A program made the position numbers and the translations under genes. From the NCBI GenBank assembly GCA_964420285.1, contig CAYQTE010000015.1, forward strand, positions 19,436 through 83,435: DNA of 64,000 bases, given 5' to 3'. The DNA comes from CAYQTE01 sp964420285. GTDB lineage: Bacteria > Planctomycetota > Phycisphaerae > Tepidisphaerales > Tepidisphaeraceae. How positions within the stretch are numbered: position 1 is the stretch's first letter; each line of letters starts with the position of its first letter. Under the pieces are notes generated by a model. That model worked only from the letters and a program-made list of their open reading frames with translations, did not search any database and was not told where the DNA came from. Below are positions 1 to 8,002 of this stretch, in pieces.

Positions 1-1223
1 CCACCTTGCGCCGGGCCGTCGAGTTGTCGCCCCGGGATTCGGCCGCCCATTTCAATCTGGGGAATGCGCTGGAGGCGATGGATCGAATCCCCGAGGCACT
101 GATCGAATACCGCACCGCCGCCGCGCTCAAGCCCAACGACTATCAACGCCAGAACAACCTGGGCATGAGCCTGTTCCTCCTGGGCCAGTTCGATGAGGCC
201 GCCGTCGCGCTCGAGAAAGCCACGGCCCTGGATCCCGCCCGCACCGAGGCCAGGTTCAATCTCGCTCTCAACCAGTTGATAACCGGCAATTTCCGCGACG
301 GGTGGAAAAACTACGAAGTCCGCTGGTGCCAGCCCGCGTTCATCAAGCAAAAGTGCAATCTCAACAAGCCGCAATGGGACGGCCGCCCGCCCGCGCCCGG
401 CGCGGGCAACACCCTGCTGATCTGTCCCGAACAGGGTCTGGGCGACATGATCCAGTTCGTGCGCTTCGCCCCGCGCGCCATGCAGGCCGGCTGGAAGGTC
501 ATCCTCGAAGTCCAGTCCCCTTTGCGTGCGCTCTTTGAATCGGCCCGCCCCAAGCTCGCCGACCAGTTCGTCACCTGGCCCGCGCCGGCCGACAAGGAGT
601 TCCAAGGCGTCGATACCCTGATCCACGTCGGCAGCATGCCCATGGTTCTGGACATCGATCCCACAGCGCCCGATTTTGACGCCCGGCCCTATCTTCAGGC
701 CGATCCCGACCGCCGTGCCATCTGGCGCGAACGAATCGGTCCAGCCACCGGCCCCAGGGTCGGCCTGGTCTGGGCCGGTTCCCCGCGGCATCCGATGGAC
801 AATTTCCGCTCGATTCCCCTGTCCGCCTTCGCGCCCCTTTCGCGCTGCGGCGCCAGCCTCTTTAGTCTGCAACTGGGCCCCGCCGCACAACAACTCCTCC
901 AGCCCCCGCCGGGTTTGCAAATCACCGACCTGTCCGACAAGATCGAGACCTTCGCCGACACGGCCGCCATCCTCGCCGAACTGGACCTGCTGATCACGAT
1001 CGACTCGGCCCCCGCGCATCTGGCCGGGGCCATGGGCCGACCGTGCTGGCTGCTCTTGATGCAAGTCCCCGACTTCCGCTGGCTGATGAACCGCCCGGAC
1101 ACGCCGTGGTATCCGTCCCTCCGCCTCTATCGCCAAACCCAGCGTCACCAGTGGGGCCCGGTCATCGACCGCGTGGCCAGCGACCTGTCCAAACTCTCGA
1201 CACAAATGCGCGGCCCGGCCTGA
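1..1223 (+). CDS. TPR protein with glycosyltransferase-9-like C-terminal domain (5' end outside window)
   Basis: The reading frame is open to the left edge, so the true start lies outside the window; the first possible start inside is a TTG at 6. Residues ~10-95 (counted from that TTG) hold two to three tetratricopeptide repeats (for example NLGMSLFLLGQFDEAAVALE). The rest resembles the C-terminal half of TPR-glycosyltransferase proteins: a Gly-rich LLICPEQGLGDMIQFVRF segment, then GLVWAGSP and the DLLITIDSAPAHLAGAMG segment typical of the heptosyltransferase-like GT9 nucleotide-sugar site. Inferred role: a glycosyltransferase or glycosyltransferase-fold protein with TPR scaffold, probably cytoplasmic. 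Donor and acceptor cannot be told from sequence. No downstream partner is evident. Confidence 0.8.
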   Translation, partial: TLRRAVELSPRDSAAHFNLGNALEAMDRIPEALIEYRTAAALKPNDYQRQNNLGMSLFLLGQFDEAAVALEKATALDPARTEARFNLALNQLITGNFRDGWKNYEVRWCQPAFIKQKCNLNKPQWDGRPPAPGAGNTLLICPEQGLGDMIQFVRFAPRAMQAGWKVILEVQSPLRALFESARPKLADQFVTWPAPADKEFQGVDTLIHVGSMPMVLDIDPTAPDFDARPYLQADPDRRAIWRERIGPATGPRVGLVWAGSPRHPMDNFRSIPLSAFAPLSRCGASLFSLQLGPAAQQLLQPPPGLQITDLSDKIETFADTAAILAELDLLITIDSAPAHLAGAMGRPCWLLLMQVPDFRWLMNRPDTPWYPSLRLYRQTQRHQWGPVIDRVASDLSKLSTQMRGPA

Positions 1224-1575
1224 CAATCGCCCGCGACCGGGGGCGGACTGCGGCCAAACTCTCCATTTTCACATTCATCTACCGTGACTTGGGTAGAAAT
1301 CGGCGAATGTCGCCTCCGGCGACAAAAAAATCTTGAATCTCTTCAAAAGATTTCAGGAATTTTTGTTGACATCGTCATATGGGCGCGCGATGTTATCGGG
1401 CGTCGCCGATGGATGGCGACTAAGAGGGCGCGGCACGCGGGCCGCACAAATCGTACTCTGAAATAAACTTAATGCCGCGAAATGTCGTGCAAACGCACAC
1501 CGGGCCGGGCAACATCGTCGTCTTGCGCATTGGCGCCAAAAGGTGGAATCCCGGCCCTCAAAGAAGGGAGCGGTC
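1224..1575. other. Intergenic region, no gene seen
   Basis: This 350-bp gap is markedly more AT-rich around 1320-1390 than the flanks. It holds a small hairpin at 1309-1323 (GTCGCC/GGCGAC) followed by an A-tract, a second weak inverted repeat (AAATCTT/AAGATTT) just after it, and a TTGACA hexamer at 1366-1371 without a convincing -10 partner. It may contain a promoter for the downstream surface-protein genes, but nothing decisive is visible. Confidence 0.4.
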
Positions 1576-1857
1576 ATGAGGAAAGCCAGCCGCGAGGTCG
1601 GCTACGGCGACTCGACCGAAGACCCCCTGACGGTGCCGGCCGGGTGCGTCGAAGTGAGGTACGTGCCAAGCGGTGACGTGAACTTGGACGGTACCGTGAA
1701 TATCACGGACTATACAAGGGCGATCAACAATCTTGGACTGGAGAGCAACGCTGACTATTCCGACGGCGACGTAAACGGCGACGGGGCCGTTGACAGCGTG
1801 GATTGCGGAATCATCCTCAACGATTGGCACGCACACTTGAACAGCAATGGGACGTGA
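1576..1857 (+). CDS. Short protein carrying a dockerin type I-like pair of calcium loops; probable remnant of a larger surface protein
   Basis: The ATG at 1576 is preceded by GAAGGGAG at good spacing and gives 93 residues. Residues 34-45 (DVNLDGTVNITD) and 65-76 (DVNGDGAVDSVD) are two EF-hand-like calcium loops in dockerin spacing. The preceding GYGD...PAGCVEVRY stretch resembles the conserved segment just before the terminal dockerin of large planctomycete surface proteins. There is no signal peptide and no other domain, so this looks like the detached C-terminus of a large exported protein whose body has been lost. It could instead be an independent small protein. It lies directly upstream of a PEP-CTERM gene. 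Confidence 0.6.
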   Translation: MRKASREVGYGDSTEDPLTVPAGCVEVRYVPSGDVNLDGTVNITDYTRAINNLGLESNADYSDGDVNGDGAVDSVDCGIILNDWHAHLNSNGT

Positions 1858-1974
1858 TCGGCGGTCCGCGCCAATGTTGGATCGGCCCGCAAGGTAAGCG
1901 ATCGATGTTTGTCGGTTCTTAAGCCCGCATGCGGCTTGGCTGTAACATCAAGTCTGCACGAGAAAGGAATCATT

Positions 1975-2916
1975 ATGCGTTACTCAAAATTCGCGGTTCC
2001 ACCCGCCGTCGCGATCGCTTTGTTCGCGACTGTTCTCGCACCACTGACCGTTCGAGGCCAGATCTTTGTCACGGATCAATATACAGGTACGGTCGGGGAA
2101 TATGGATTGGATGGCACGACCATTAACCCTGCCCTGATCTCGGACCTGATTGATGCGTCGGGCATCACCGCCTCGGGATCGGACGTTTTCGCCACGAGGG
2201 ACAATTACACGGTCAACGAATACACGACGTCCGGGGCGGTGGTGGCAGCGCCATTCGTCACCAGCTTAGGCCTGCCGCCTGGTAGCCCGCCGAGTGCCCC
2301 GTACGCCCTCGCCGTTTCCGGATCGAATCTTTACATCGCGAATCTAAGCGCGTCCTCTGTGGGTGAATACACGACCTCCGGCGCGGTCGTGAACGCTTCG
2401 CTGATCACCGGTTTAGGCGGCGTGCAGTCGATTGCGGCATCCGGATCGGATCTGTTTGTGCCTGCCAATGACGCCGTGGGCGAGTACACCTTGGCGGGGG
2501 CGCCTGTAAACACGTCCCTGATCGCGCCGGGGGCAACGACCGGAATTGCGATTTCCGGGTCGAACCTATTTATCACCAACGGGGACGCCGGCACAATTAG
2601 TGAGTTCACGTTGGGTGCTACTCCAGGGACAATCGCCTCGTCGATCCCCTCGCTGATTACGGGTCTCCATCGCCCGGTCGGCATCACCACGTTTGGATCG
2701 GACCTGTTTGTCACGAATGAAGGCAATGGCATGCCCGCCGGCAGCGGCACGGTCGGTGAATACACGCTATCTGGGGCCGTTGTGAATGCAGACCTGATCA
2801 CGGGGTTGGACGAGCCGTACGGCATCGTCGTCGTCCCCGAGCCGGCGACGGGGGCGATCGCGGTGGTGGCAGGGTTGGCGTTGCTGGCTCGCCGGCCGCG
2901 GCGGCGGGTGGGGTGA
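1975..2916 (+). CDS. PEP-CTERM sorted, beta-propeller-like repeat protein
   Basis: The ATG at 1975 follows AGAAAGGA and opens a 313-residue protein with an N-terminal signal peptide (about residues 1-28). The body consists of about six imperfect repeats of ~45 residues with recurring GEYTxSGAVVNxxLITGL and SGSDLFVTN-type strands, as in NHL/virginiamycin-lyase-like propellers. The C-terminus has VPEPAT followed by a hydrophobic helix and an RRPRRR tail, the PEP-CTERM signal cleaved by an exosortase. It is therefore expected outside the cytoplasmic membrane. No enzymatic residues are recognisable and the ligand is unknown. No exosortase gene is seen in this window. Confidence 0.85.
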   Translation: MRYSKFAVPPAVAIALFATVLAPLTVRGQIFVTDQYTGTVGEYGLDGTTINPALISDLIDASGITASGSDVFATRDNYTVNEYTTSGAVVAAPFVTSLGLPPGSPPSAPYALAVSGSNLYIANLSASSVGEYTTSGAVVNASLITGLGGVQSIAASGSDLFVPANDAVGEYTLAGAPVNTSLIAPGATTGIAISGSNLFITNGDAGTISEFTLGATPGTIASSIPSLITGLHRPVGITTFGSDLFVTNEGNGMPAGSGTVGEYTLSGAVVNADLITGLDEPYGIVVVPEPATGAIAVVAGLALLARRPRRRVG

Positions 2917-3032
2917 AGCCGGGACCAGCAGAGCAGGGGAGCGAATGAAGCGGGTCGCAAGCGGTTGTCATGGTTCGTCGACCGCAGCCGACTAAACCGC
3001 TCCTGTCCGGATATCATCCGCCCCACGACTGG

Positions 3033-3446
3033 CTAGGAGATGGCCCGGGCGCCCAGGGCCGCCAGTTCGGCGTCCAGGTCTTCGGACAGGCCGCTGACGG
3101 CGACCGCTCCGACGATTTTGCCATTCACGGCCACCGGCACACCCCCGCCCCAGCCGACGTACCGGCTGTCGCCAAAGTATGCGATATCGAACCCCGATTG
3201 CGGGTCGCGCACGGCTTTGCCGATTTCCCGCGTGGGCTTGCCCTCCCGCGCGGCCGTCCACGCTTTGTTCCGCGCAATGTTGACCGGCGCCAGCGGCGAA
3301 CCGTCCATCCGGTGCAGTGCCACCAGTTCGCCGCAGGCATCGGCGACGGCGATGGTGGCCGTGAGGTTCCGGCGGTTGAGTTCCGCGGTGACGGCGTTGA
3401 TCGCCTTCAGTGCATCGTCCAGGCCGAGGCTCGGTATGGTTATCAT
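3033..3446 (-). CDS. GlcG/HbpS (DUF336) family protein
   Basis: This 137-residue protein matches the compact GlcG/HbpS fold along its whole length: an N-terminal helix (LDDALKAINAVTAEL), TIAVADACGELVALHRMDGS, the NIARNKAWTAAR helix, and the Gly-rich GGGVPVAVNGKIVGAVAVSG strand pair. Members include the haem-binding HbpS and GlcG of the glycolate cluster, but most have no proven function. Its ATG has only a weak ribosome site. It converges on the PEP-CTERM gene and has no obvious operon partner. Confidence 0.85.
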   Translation of the reverse strand: MITIPSLGLDDALKAINAVTAELNRRNLTATIAVADACGELVALHRMDGSPLAPVNIARNKAWTAAREGKPTREIGKAVRDPQSGFDIAYFGDSRYVGWGGGVPVAVNGKIVGAVAVSGLSEDLDAELAALGARAIS

Positions 3447-3502
3447 GGCGAGCCATCTTGCTGAATCGAGCCCCCATGTTCAAGCGGAGCGGGAACGGTC
3501 CG

Positions 3503-3542
3503 AGCAGGGGAGCAGGGGAACAGGGGAGCAGGGGAGCAGGGG
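3503..3542. repeat. 8-bp tandem repeat AGCAGGGG, five units
   Basis: Five head-to-tail copies of AGCAGGGG are visible, the third with one change (AACAGGGG). A single related AGCAGGGG occurs at about 2931 downstream of the PEP-CTERM gene. Such G-rich arrays are prone to slippage; no function is evident. Confidence 0.8.
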
Positions 3543-3594
3543 AGATGAACGGGGACGCAGCTCGTTTTTGCACAGAATGTCATCCTCTTGCTTA

Positions 3595-3638
3595 GCAGCC
3601 TGTGGCAAAAGTCGCGCGGGACTTTTGCCACAGGCTGC
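3595..3638. repeat. Perfect 19-bp inverted repeat with 6-bp loop
   Basis: The arms GCAGCCTGTGGCAAAAGTC (3595-3613) and its exact reverse complement (3620-3638) flank the loop GCGCGG. There is no T-tract on either side, so it is not a textbook intrinsic terminator. The form suits a REP-like palindromic unit or a protein-binding site. No second copy was noticed in the window. Confidence 0.8.
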
Positions 3639-3941
3639 CAGGCGCCACCAGTCCCGGCATCTCCGGCGCTGGGCCGCGAGCGGCCGGCAGGCATTTCCGG
3701 CCGATCGGGCGTCGTGCCGGGGTGACGAAAACGCGAAAAGTGTCACACAACAGTGCACGAGAAAGGAGTCGCTGCGCTGGTAGAAAGGAGAAGGTCGAGC
3801 CGGAGTCACAAGGCGGGCACTCACCAAGTCACCCTGTCGCCTCGTCATCTTGTCACTTCCTGCTGCCCCGCACGGCCGGAGGAGGAAGAGGCGATCGGTG
3901 CGGGAAAGTGATGTCCACCGTCGCCCAACGCCCATGGGAGT

Positions 3942-4153
3942 GTGCCCGAATTTCCGGGCGACCGCCTTTTCCTCCTCCCCATGTACTCAGGGGGAGGACG
4001 GAGGTGGGGGTTCTTCGCCATTGGTTCTGATATTTCGAAGCCGCGACCGACGCCATAGCGGTCAACCCCCACCCAACCCTCCCCCTGCATACAGGGAGAG
4101 GGGATTAAGAGGTGGCCTCGCATGGGTTTACACTTGCCCGGAAAATCGGGCAC
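3942..4153 (+). repeat. Miniature inverted-repeat element, copy A (forward)
   Basis: A ~212-bp non-coding element bounded by GTGCCCGAATTTCCGGGC and GCCCGGAAAATCGGGCAC, which are near-perfect inverted repeats; each end is itself a small hairpin (GCCCG/CGGGC). Inside are two further hairpins (TCCTCCCC...GGGGGAGGA and CCCTCCCCCTG...CAGGGAGAGGG), and a longer pairing between GGAGGTGGGGGTT and AACCCCCACC. The same sequence recurs at 22780, 26084, 44829, 62063 and 63879. This copy lies ~190 bp upstream of the ABC-transporter operon. Confidence 0.9.
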
Positions 4154-4340
4154 GCTCGCCCATGGCCCGCCATCGCCCAATCTTGCAATTCCGGCGGCGG
4201 ATGAGTATGACAACGGGTCGATCCGGCCGGGCCTCAAACGGGCCGGCGGCCGCGGACCGCACGGGCTTTCCCGCCCGCGGAAAGCGTGCCGGCTTCGGGC
4301 AGGCGCCCATCGAACGGAAAACGGCGGAAGGACTCACTCC

Positions 4341-5303
4341 ATGAAACGATTCGCATTCCTGGCGGTTCTCGCGGCGGCGGCTGGGCTGGTCTTTTCGGGC
4401 TGCCAGAACTCCAGCGGCAGCAAGGTCAAGCTGGCCTTTGTCGCCAATAACGTCTCCAACTTCTGGACCATCTGCAGGCTTGGCGCCGAGCAGGCCGTCA
4501 AGGAACAGCCGAATATCGACCTCGATTTCCGGCTGAACCCCGACAAGACCGCGGCCGGGCAGAAGCAGATCGTGCAGGATCTTCTGGCCAAGGGAATCCA
4601 AGGCATCGCCATCAGCCCCTATGATCCGGCCAATCAGGGCGACTTGCTGAACAGCGTGGTCGATCAGAAGGCCGTGCTTGTGACCAGCGACAGCGATGCG
4701 CCCAACAGCAAGCGGGTGTGCTATATCGGCGCCGACAACGAGGCGGCAGGCGAACAGGCCGGACAGGAAATCGTCAAGGCTCTCCCTGATGGCGGGAAGA
4801 TCATGCTGTTCGTCGGTGACATGGGCGCTCAAAACGCCATCGATCGCATCGCCGGAATCAAGACCGCGATCAAGGACTCGAAAGTTTCGATCATCGACGT
4901 CCGCACCGACGGCGCCAATACCCAGAACGCCAAGAACAACGCCGACGACACCATCACCAAATACCCGGATATTGCGATGCTGGTGGGCATTTATGATTAC
5001 AACGGCCCGGCGATCGTGAACGCCGTGACCGGGGCCAACAAGATCGGCAAGATCAAAGTCGTCTGTTTTGACTATCAGGACGCGACGCTCAAGGGCATCA
5101 AGGATGGCGTCGTGACCTCGACGATCGTGCAGAATCCCTTCGAGTTCGGCCATCAGTCGATGTTGTTCATGTATAAATATGTGACCCAGACCGACCATTC
5201 GTTCGTGCCGGCCAGCAAGAAGATCATCATCCCGACTCGCGTGATCAACAAAGACAACGTGGATGCGTTCCAGGCCGATCTCGAGGCCAAGACCGGGAAG
5301 TAG
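4341..5303 (+). CDS. Sugar ABC transporter substrate-binding lipoprotein (RbsB/XylF type)
   Basis: The ATG at 4341 follows GGAAGGA and gives a 320-residue protein. A lipoprotein signal peptide ends in the lipobox FSGC (cysteine at about residue 19). The mature part has the two-lobed periplasmic-binding-protein fold of pentose/hexose binders (VKLAFVANNVSNFWTICRLG, GIAISPYDPANQGDLLNSVV, VCYIGADNEAAGEQAGQ, VVCFDYQDATLKGIKDGVV). It would deliver a sugar to the ATPase and permease encoded next. A GCTTTCC/GGAAAGC hairpin lies in the leader at 4265-4285 and could be regulatory. The exact sugar cannot be read from the sequence. Confidence 0.88.
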   Translation: MKRFAFLAVLAAAAGLVFSGCQNSSGSKVKLAFVANNVSNFWTICRLGAEQAVKEQPNIDLDFRLNPDKTAAGQKQIVQDLLAKGIQGIAISPYDPANQGDLLNSVVDQKAVLVTSDSDAPNSKRVCYIGADNEAAGEQAGQEIVKALPDGGKIMLFVGDMGAQNAIDRIAGIKTAIKDSKVSIIDVRTDGANTQNAKNNADDTITKYPDIAMLVGIYDYNGPAIVNAVTGANKIGKIKVVCFDYQDATLKGIKDGVVTSTIVQNPFEFGHQSMLFMYKYVTQTDHSFVPASKKIIIPTRVINKDNVDAFQADLEAKTGK

Positions 5304-5345
5304 TCCGTCCGAATCTGTTGGGGCATCAGGGCCGCTGGCCGCGAT

Positions 5346-6866
5346 ATGCTCGATCCGTTTCTCGAAGTCCGGCACGTCACCAAGCGGTTTCCCGGCGTTC
5401 TGGCGTTGTGCGACGTCAGCCTCGTGGTCAGCGCCGGCGAAATCGTCGCCCTCATCGGCGAAAACGGGGCGGGCAAGTCCACGCTCATGAAGATCCTCGG
5501 CGGCGTGCATCAGGCGGATGCCGGTGAGATTCTCATTAACGGCCGGCCCGTCGCGCTCCGCAGCGTTGCCGATTCGATCAGTCACGGCATCGGGTTTGTT
5601 CATCAGGAACTCAACAACCTGCCGAATCTCGATGTGGCGGCCAACGTCTACCTCGGGCGCGAACCCGTCTGGGGCGGGCCGCTCAAGCTTATCAACCGCG
5701 GCGAGCTTTTCCGCCGGACCGTACCGCATCTGCGCCGATTGGGGCTGTACATTTCGCCGGCCACGCCCCTGGGGCGTTTGTCGCTGGCGCAGCAGCAGAT
5801 GGTCGAGATTGCCAAAGCTCTGTCACTCAGCGCCAAGCTCATCATCATGGACGAGCCGACCAGCAGCCTTACGCTCAAGGAAACCAACGCGCTGCTGCAC
5901 ACGATTGCCGATCTGCGCGGCCAGGGCGTCAGCGTCATCTACATCTCCCATCGCCTCGGCGAAGTGAACCAGGTCGCCGACCGCGTTGTGGTTCTTCGCG
6001 ACGGCCGTAACGCCGGTAATCTCGATCAGGCGCAGATCACTCACGAGAACATGGTTCGGCTGATGGTCGGCCGCGATTTGCGCAACGTCCGCGATGGCGC
6101 CACCACAACCACCGCCCGCCGCGGTGGGTTAAGCGTGTCGGGCCTGGTGACACCCGCCAATCCGCGTTGGACACTGACGTTCGAGGCCCATCGCGGCGAA
6201 ATCCTGGGATTCGCGGGCCTTGTCGGGGCCGGCCGCAGCGAAATGGCCACGGCACTTTTCGGAACGACTCCGGCTCTGGCCGGGGCGATTTCGCTGGATG
6301 GCCAGCCCTTGTCCATTCGCTCGCCCAAGGATGCCATCGGCGCCGGGATTTATCTGGTTCCCGAAGACCGCCGCAAGGCCGGGCTGCTGGTCGAGATGAA
6401 TGTCCGCGAGAACATCACTCTGCCCAATCTCTGGTCCGTCGCCACGCTGGGCCTGATTCGCTCCTTTGCCGAGAGGCGAAGCGCCGGGATTTCGGCCGCG
6501 GCTCTTCGCATCAAGGCGCCGACCGTCGAAACCAAGGCGCGGAATCTGAGCGGCGGCAATCAACAGAAGATCGTTCTGGCCAAATGGCTTGCCCGCGATC
6601 CCAAAGTTCTTATCGTCGATGAGCCGACGCGCGGCATCGACGTCGGCGCCAAGGCGGAAATCTATCGCCTGCTGCGCGAACTGGCCGAGAAGGGCGTCGT
6701 CATCATCATGATCTCCAGCGATATGGAGGAAGTCCTGGGCGTCAGCGACCGCCTGGCCGTCATGCACGAGGGACGCATCAGCGGTTTCCTGGACCGCGGC
6801 GAGTTTTCCGAGGAGGCCGTCATGCGGCTGGCCGTCGGCCACGCCGCCGCCGAGGTGAGCGTATGA
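5346..6866 (+). CDS. Sugar ABC transporter ATP-binding protein with two ABC domains (RbsA/XylG type)
   Basis: The 506 residues form two tandem nucleotide-binding domains, the usual length for this family. The first has Walker A GENGAGKST at 38-46, and Walker B in LIIMDEPTSSL. The second has the degenerate P-loop GLVGAGRSE typical of RbsA/MglA proteins, then the LSGGNQQKIVLAKWLARDP signature and VLIVDEPTRGIDVGAKAE. It would energise uptake of the sugar bound by the preceding lipoprotein. It starts 42 bp after that gene and its end overlaps the permease start by ATGA, so the three are cotranslated. Confidence 0.92.
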   Translation: MLDPFLEVRHVTKRFPGVLALCDVSLVVSAGEIVALIGENGAGKSTLMKILGGVHQADAGEILINGRPVALRSVADSISHGIGFVHQELNNLPNLDVAANVYLGREPVWGGPLKLINRGELFRRTVPHLRRLGLYISPATPLGRLSLAQQQMVEIAKALSLSAKLIIMDEPTSSLTLKETNALLHTIADLRGQGVSVIYISHRLGEVNQVADRVVVLRDGRNAGNLDQAQITHENMVRLMVGRDLRNVRDGATTTTARRGGLSVSGLVTPANPRWTLTFEAHRGEILGFAGLVGAGRSEMATALFGTTPALAGAISLDGQPLSIRSPKDAIGAGIYLVPEDRRKAGLLVEMNVRENITLPNLWSVATLGLIRSFAERRSAGISAAALRIKAPTVETKARNLSGGNQQKIVLAKWLARDPKVLIVDEPTRGIDVGAKAEIYRLLRELAEKGVVIIMISSDMEEVLGVSDRLAVMHEGRISGFLDRGEFSEEAVMRLAVGHAAAEVSV

Positions 6867-8002
6867 GCAATGCCCTTTTGAACGACCTTGATTCCGGGGG
6901 CTCGTCGCCGATGCGGCGTCTGCTGGGCGGCATGAGTGCTGCGCGCACGAAGGAAATCGCCATTGTGGCCCTGATCCTGCTTGTTGTCGCGGTCACGCGC
7001 TGTTACAGCCCCGCTTTCTTCCTGGCCGCCAACATCCACAACCTCCTGCAGCGCATCGGGATGTTCGGGATCTTCAGCATCGGAATGGGCCTGATCATCA
7101 TTACCGCCGGGATCGATCTGTCCGTCGGCTCGATGCTCGCCCTTCAGGGAGTATTCCTCTCGCTCATGGTCGAGGGTGGGCTGTGGCCCTGGCCATTGGC
7201 GCATTTCCACGGCCACCCCTGGCCCTGGCCCGTCGCCTGCCTGGCCGCCGTCGCCATCACGACGCTGATCGGCCTGATTCACGGCCTGATCGTCACGCGA
7301 CTGAAACTCCAGCCATTCATCGTCACGTTGTGCGGATATCTCTTCTATCGCAGCCTGGCGCGCACGGCCATGGAAGACCAGACGCTGGGGTTCTCCGCCG
7401 CAAGCTCGCAGGCGCTGAAGCATCTGGTGAACAGCAACCCTCTGGGGATGCCGTGCTCATTCGTCACGCTCATCGTCGTCGCGATTATCGTCGGCATCCT
7501 GCTGCATCGCTCGATCTGGGGCCGGTATCTTTATGCCGTCGGCCGCAACGAGGAAGCCGCCCGCTATTCGGGCATCAACAGCGCCCGCATGATCACCAGC
7601 GCCTATGTCCTGAACGGTCTGATCGCGGGAATCGCCGGAATATTCATTGCGGTGGATTCCGAATCGGTGGCCCCGGCCGGCCATGCGATGGGATATGAAC
7701 TCTCGGCCATCGCCGCGGCGGTGGTGGGGGGGTGCTCGCTGTGGGGCGGCGAAGGCTCGGTGATCGGCATCGTCCTGGGCACCATCCTGCTGATTCTCCT
7801 GCGCGACATGATCAACCTCGTCGGGGCGCCAAACCAGACCGAGGGAATGGTCATGGGCGCCGTCATCTTCATCGGTGCTGTCGTCGATCAAGTGCTTACC
7901 AATCGCCGCAAGAAGGCGAAGATCGTTTATGCCGATGCGCCGGCGACGCCGCAGCGGGGTTTTGATGTCATCACGGCCGGCGACAAATCCAAACCGTCAT
8001 GA
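6863..8002 (+). CDS. Sugar ABC transporter permease (RbsC/XylH type)
   Basis: The 379-residue protein is a polytopic membrane protein with about ten hydrophobic segments. It has the branched-chain/ribose permease family signatures ITAGIDLSVGSMLAL, LHGLIVTRLKLQPFIVTL-like segment, and the cytoplasmic loop GRNEEAARYSGINSAR that contacts the ATPase. A C-terminal AAAVVGGCSLWGGEGSVIG segment is also typical. It starts inside the stop of the ATPase (ATGA, 6863-6866) and ends inside the start of the next ATPase-permease fusion (7999-8002). It completes the first importer of the operon. Confidence 0.92.
   Translation: MSNALLNDLDSGGSSPMRRLLGGMSAARTKEIAIVALILLVVAVTRCYSPAFFLAANIHNLLQRIGMFGIFSIGMGLIIITAGIDLSVGSMLALQGVFLSLMVEGGLWPWPLAHFHGHPWPWPVACLAAVAITTLIGLIHGLIVTRLKLQPFIVTLCGYLFYRSLARTAMEDQTLGFSAASSQALKHLVNSNPLGMPCSFVTLIVVAIIVGILLHRSIWGRYLYAVGRNEEAARYSGINSARMITSAYVLNGLIAGIAGIFIAVDSESVAPAGHAMGYELSAIAAAVVGGCSLWGGEGSVIGIVLGTILLILLRDMINLVGAPNQTEGMVMGAVIFIGAVVDQVLTNRRKKAKIVYADAPATPQRGFDVITAGDKSKPS

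Larger units (their letters stand above)
3447..3941. other. Intergenic region with simple repeats and a long perfect palindrome, no gene seen
   Basis: No reading frame here has family features or good coding character. The stretch carries an 8-bp tandem repeat (3503-3542), a 19-bp perfect inverted repeat (3595-3638), and a GGCCGC/GCGGCC palindrome near 3684. It runs straight into the first miniature element at 3942. Confidence 0.5.

Noticed and set aside
1366..1395. TTGACA hexamer as a sigma-70 promoter
   Set aside because: There is no acceptable -10 hexamer at 16-18 bp spacing, so it was only mentioned in the gap entry.
3942..4153. Repeat copies read as parts of genes (frames containing LLPMYSGGGRRWGFF and similar)
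   Set aside because: The same translated phrases recur at every copy because the element itself is repeated; they are translations of non-coding hairpin DNA.
4128..5729. Long minus-strand open frame over the first binding-protein gene
   Set aside because: It is antisense to a clear lipoprotein and ATPase gene, with composition typical of a shadow frame.
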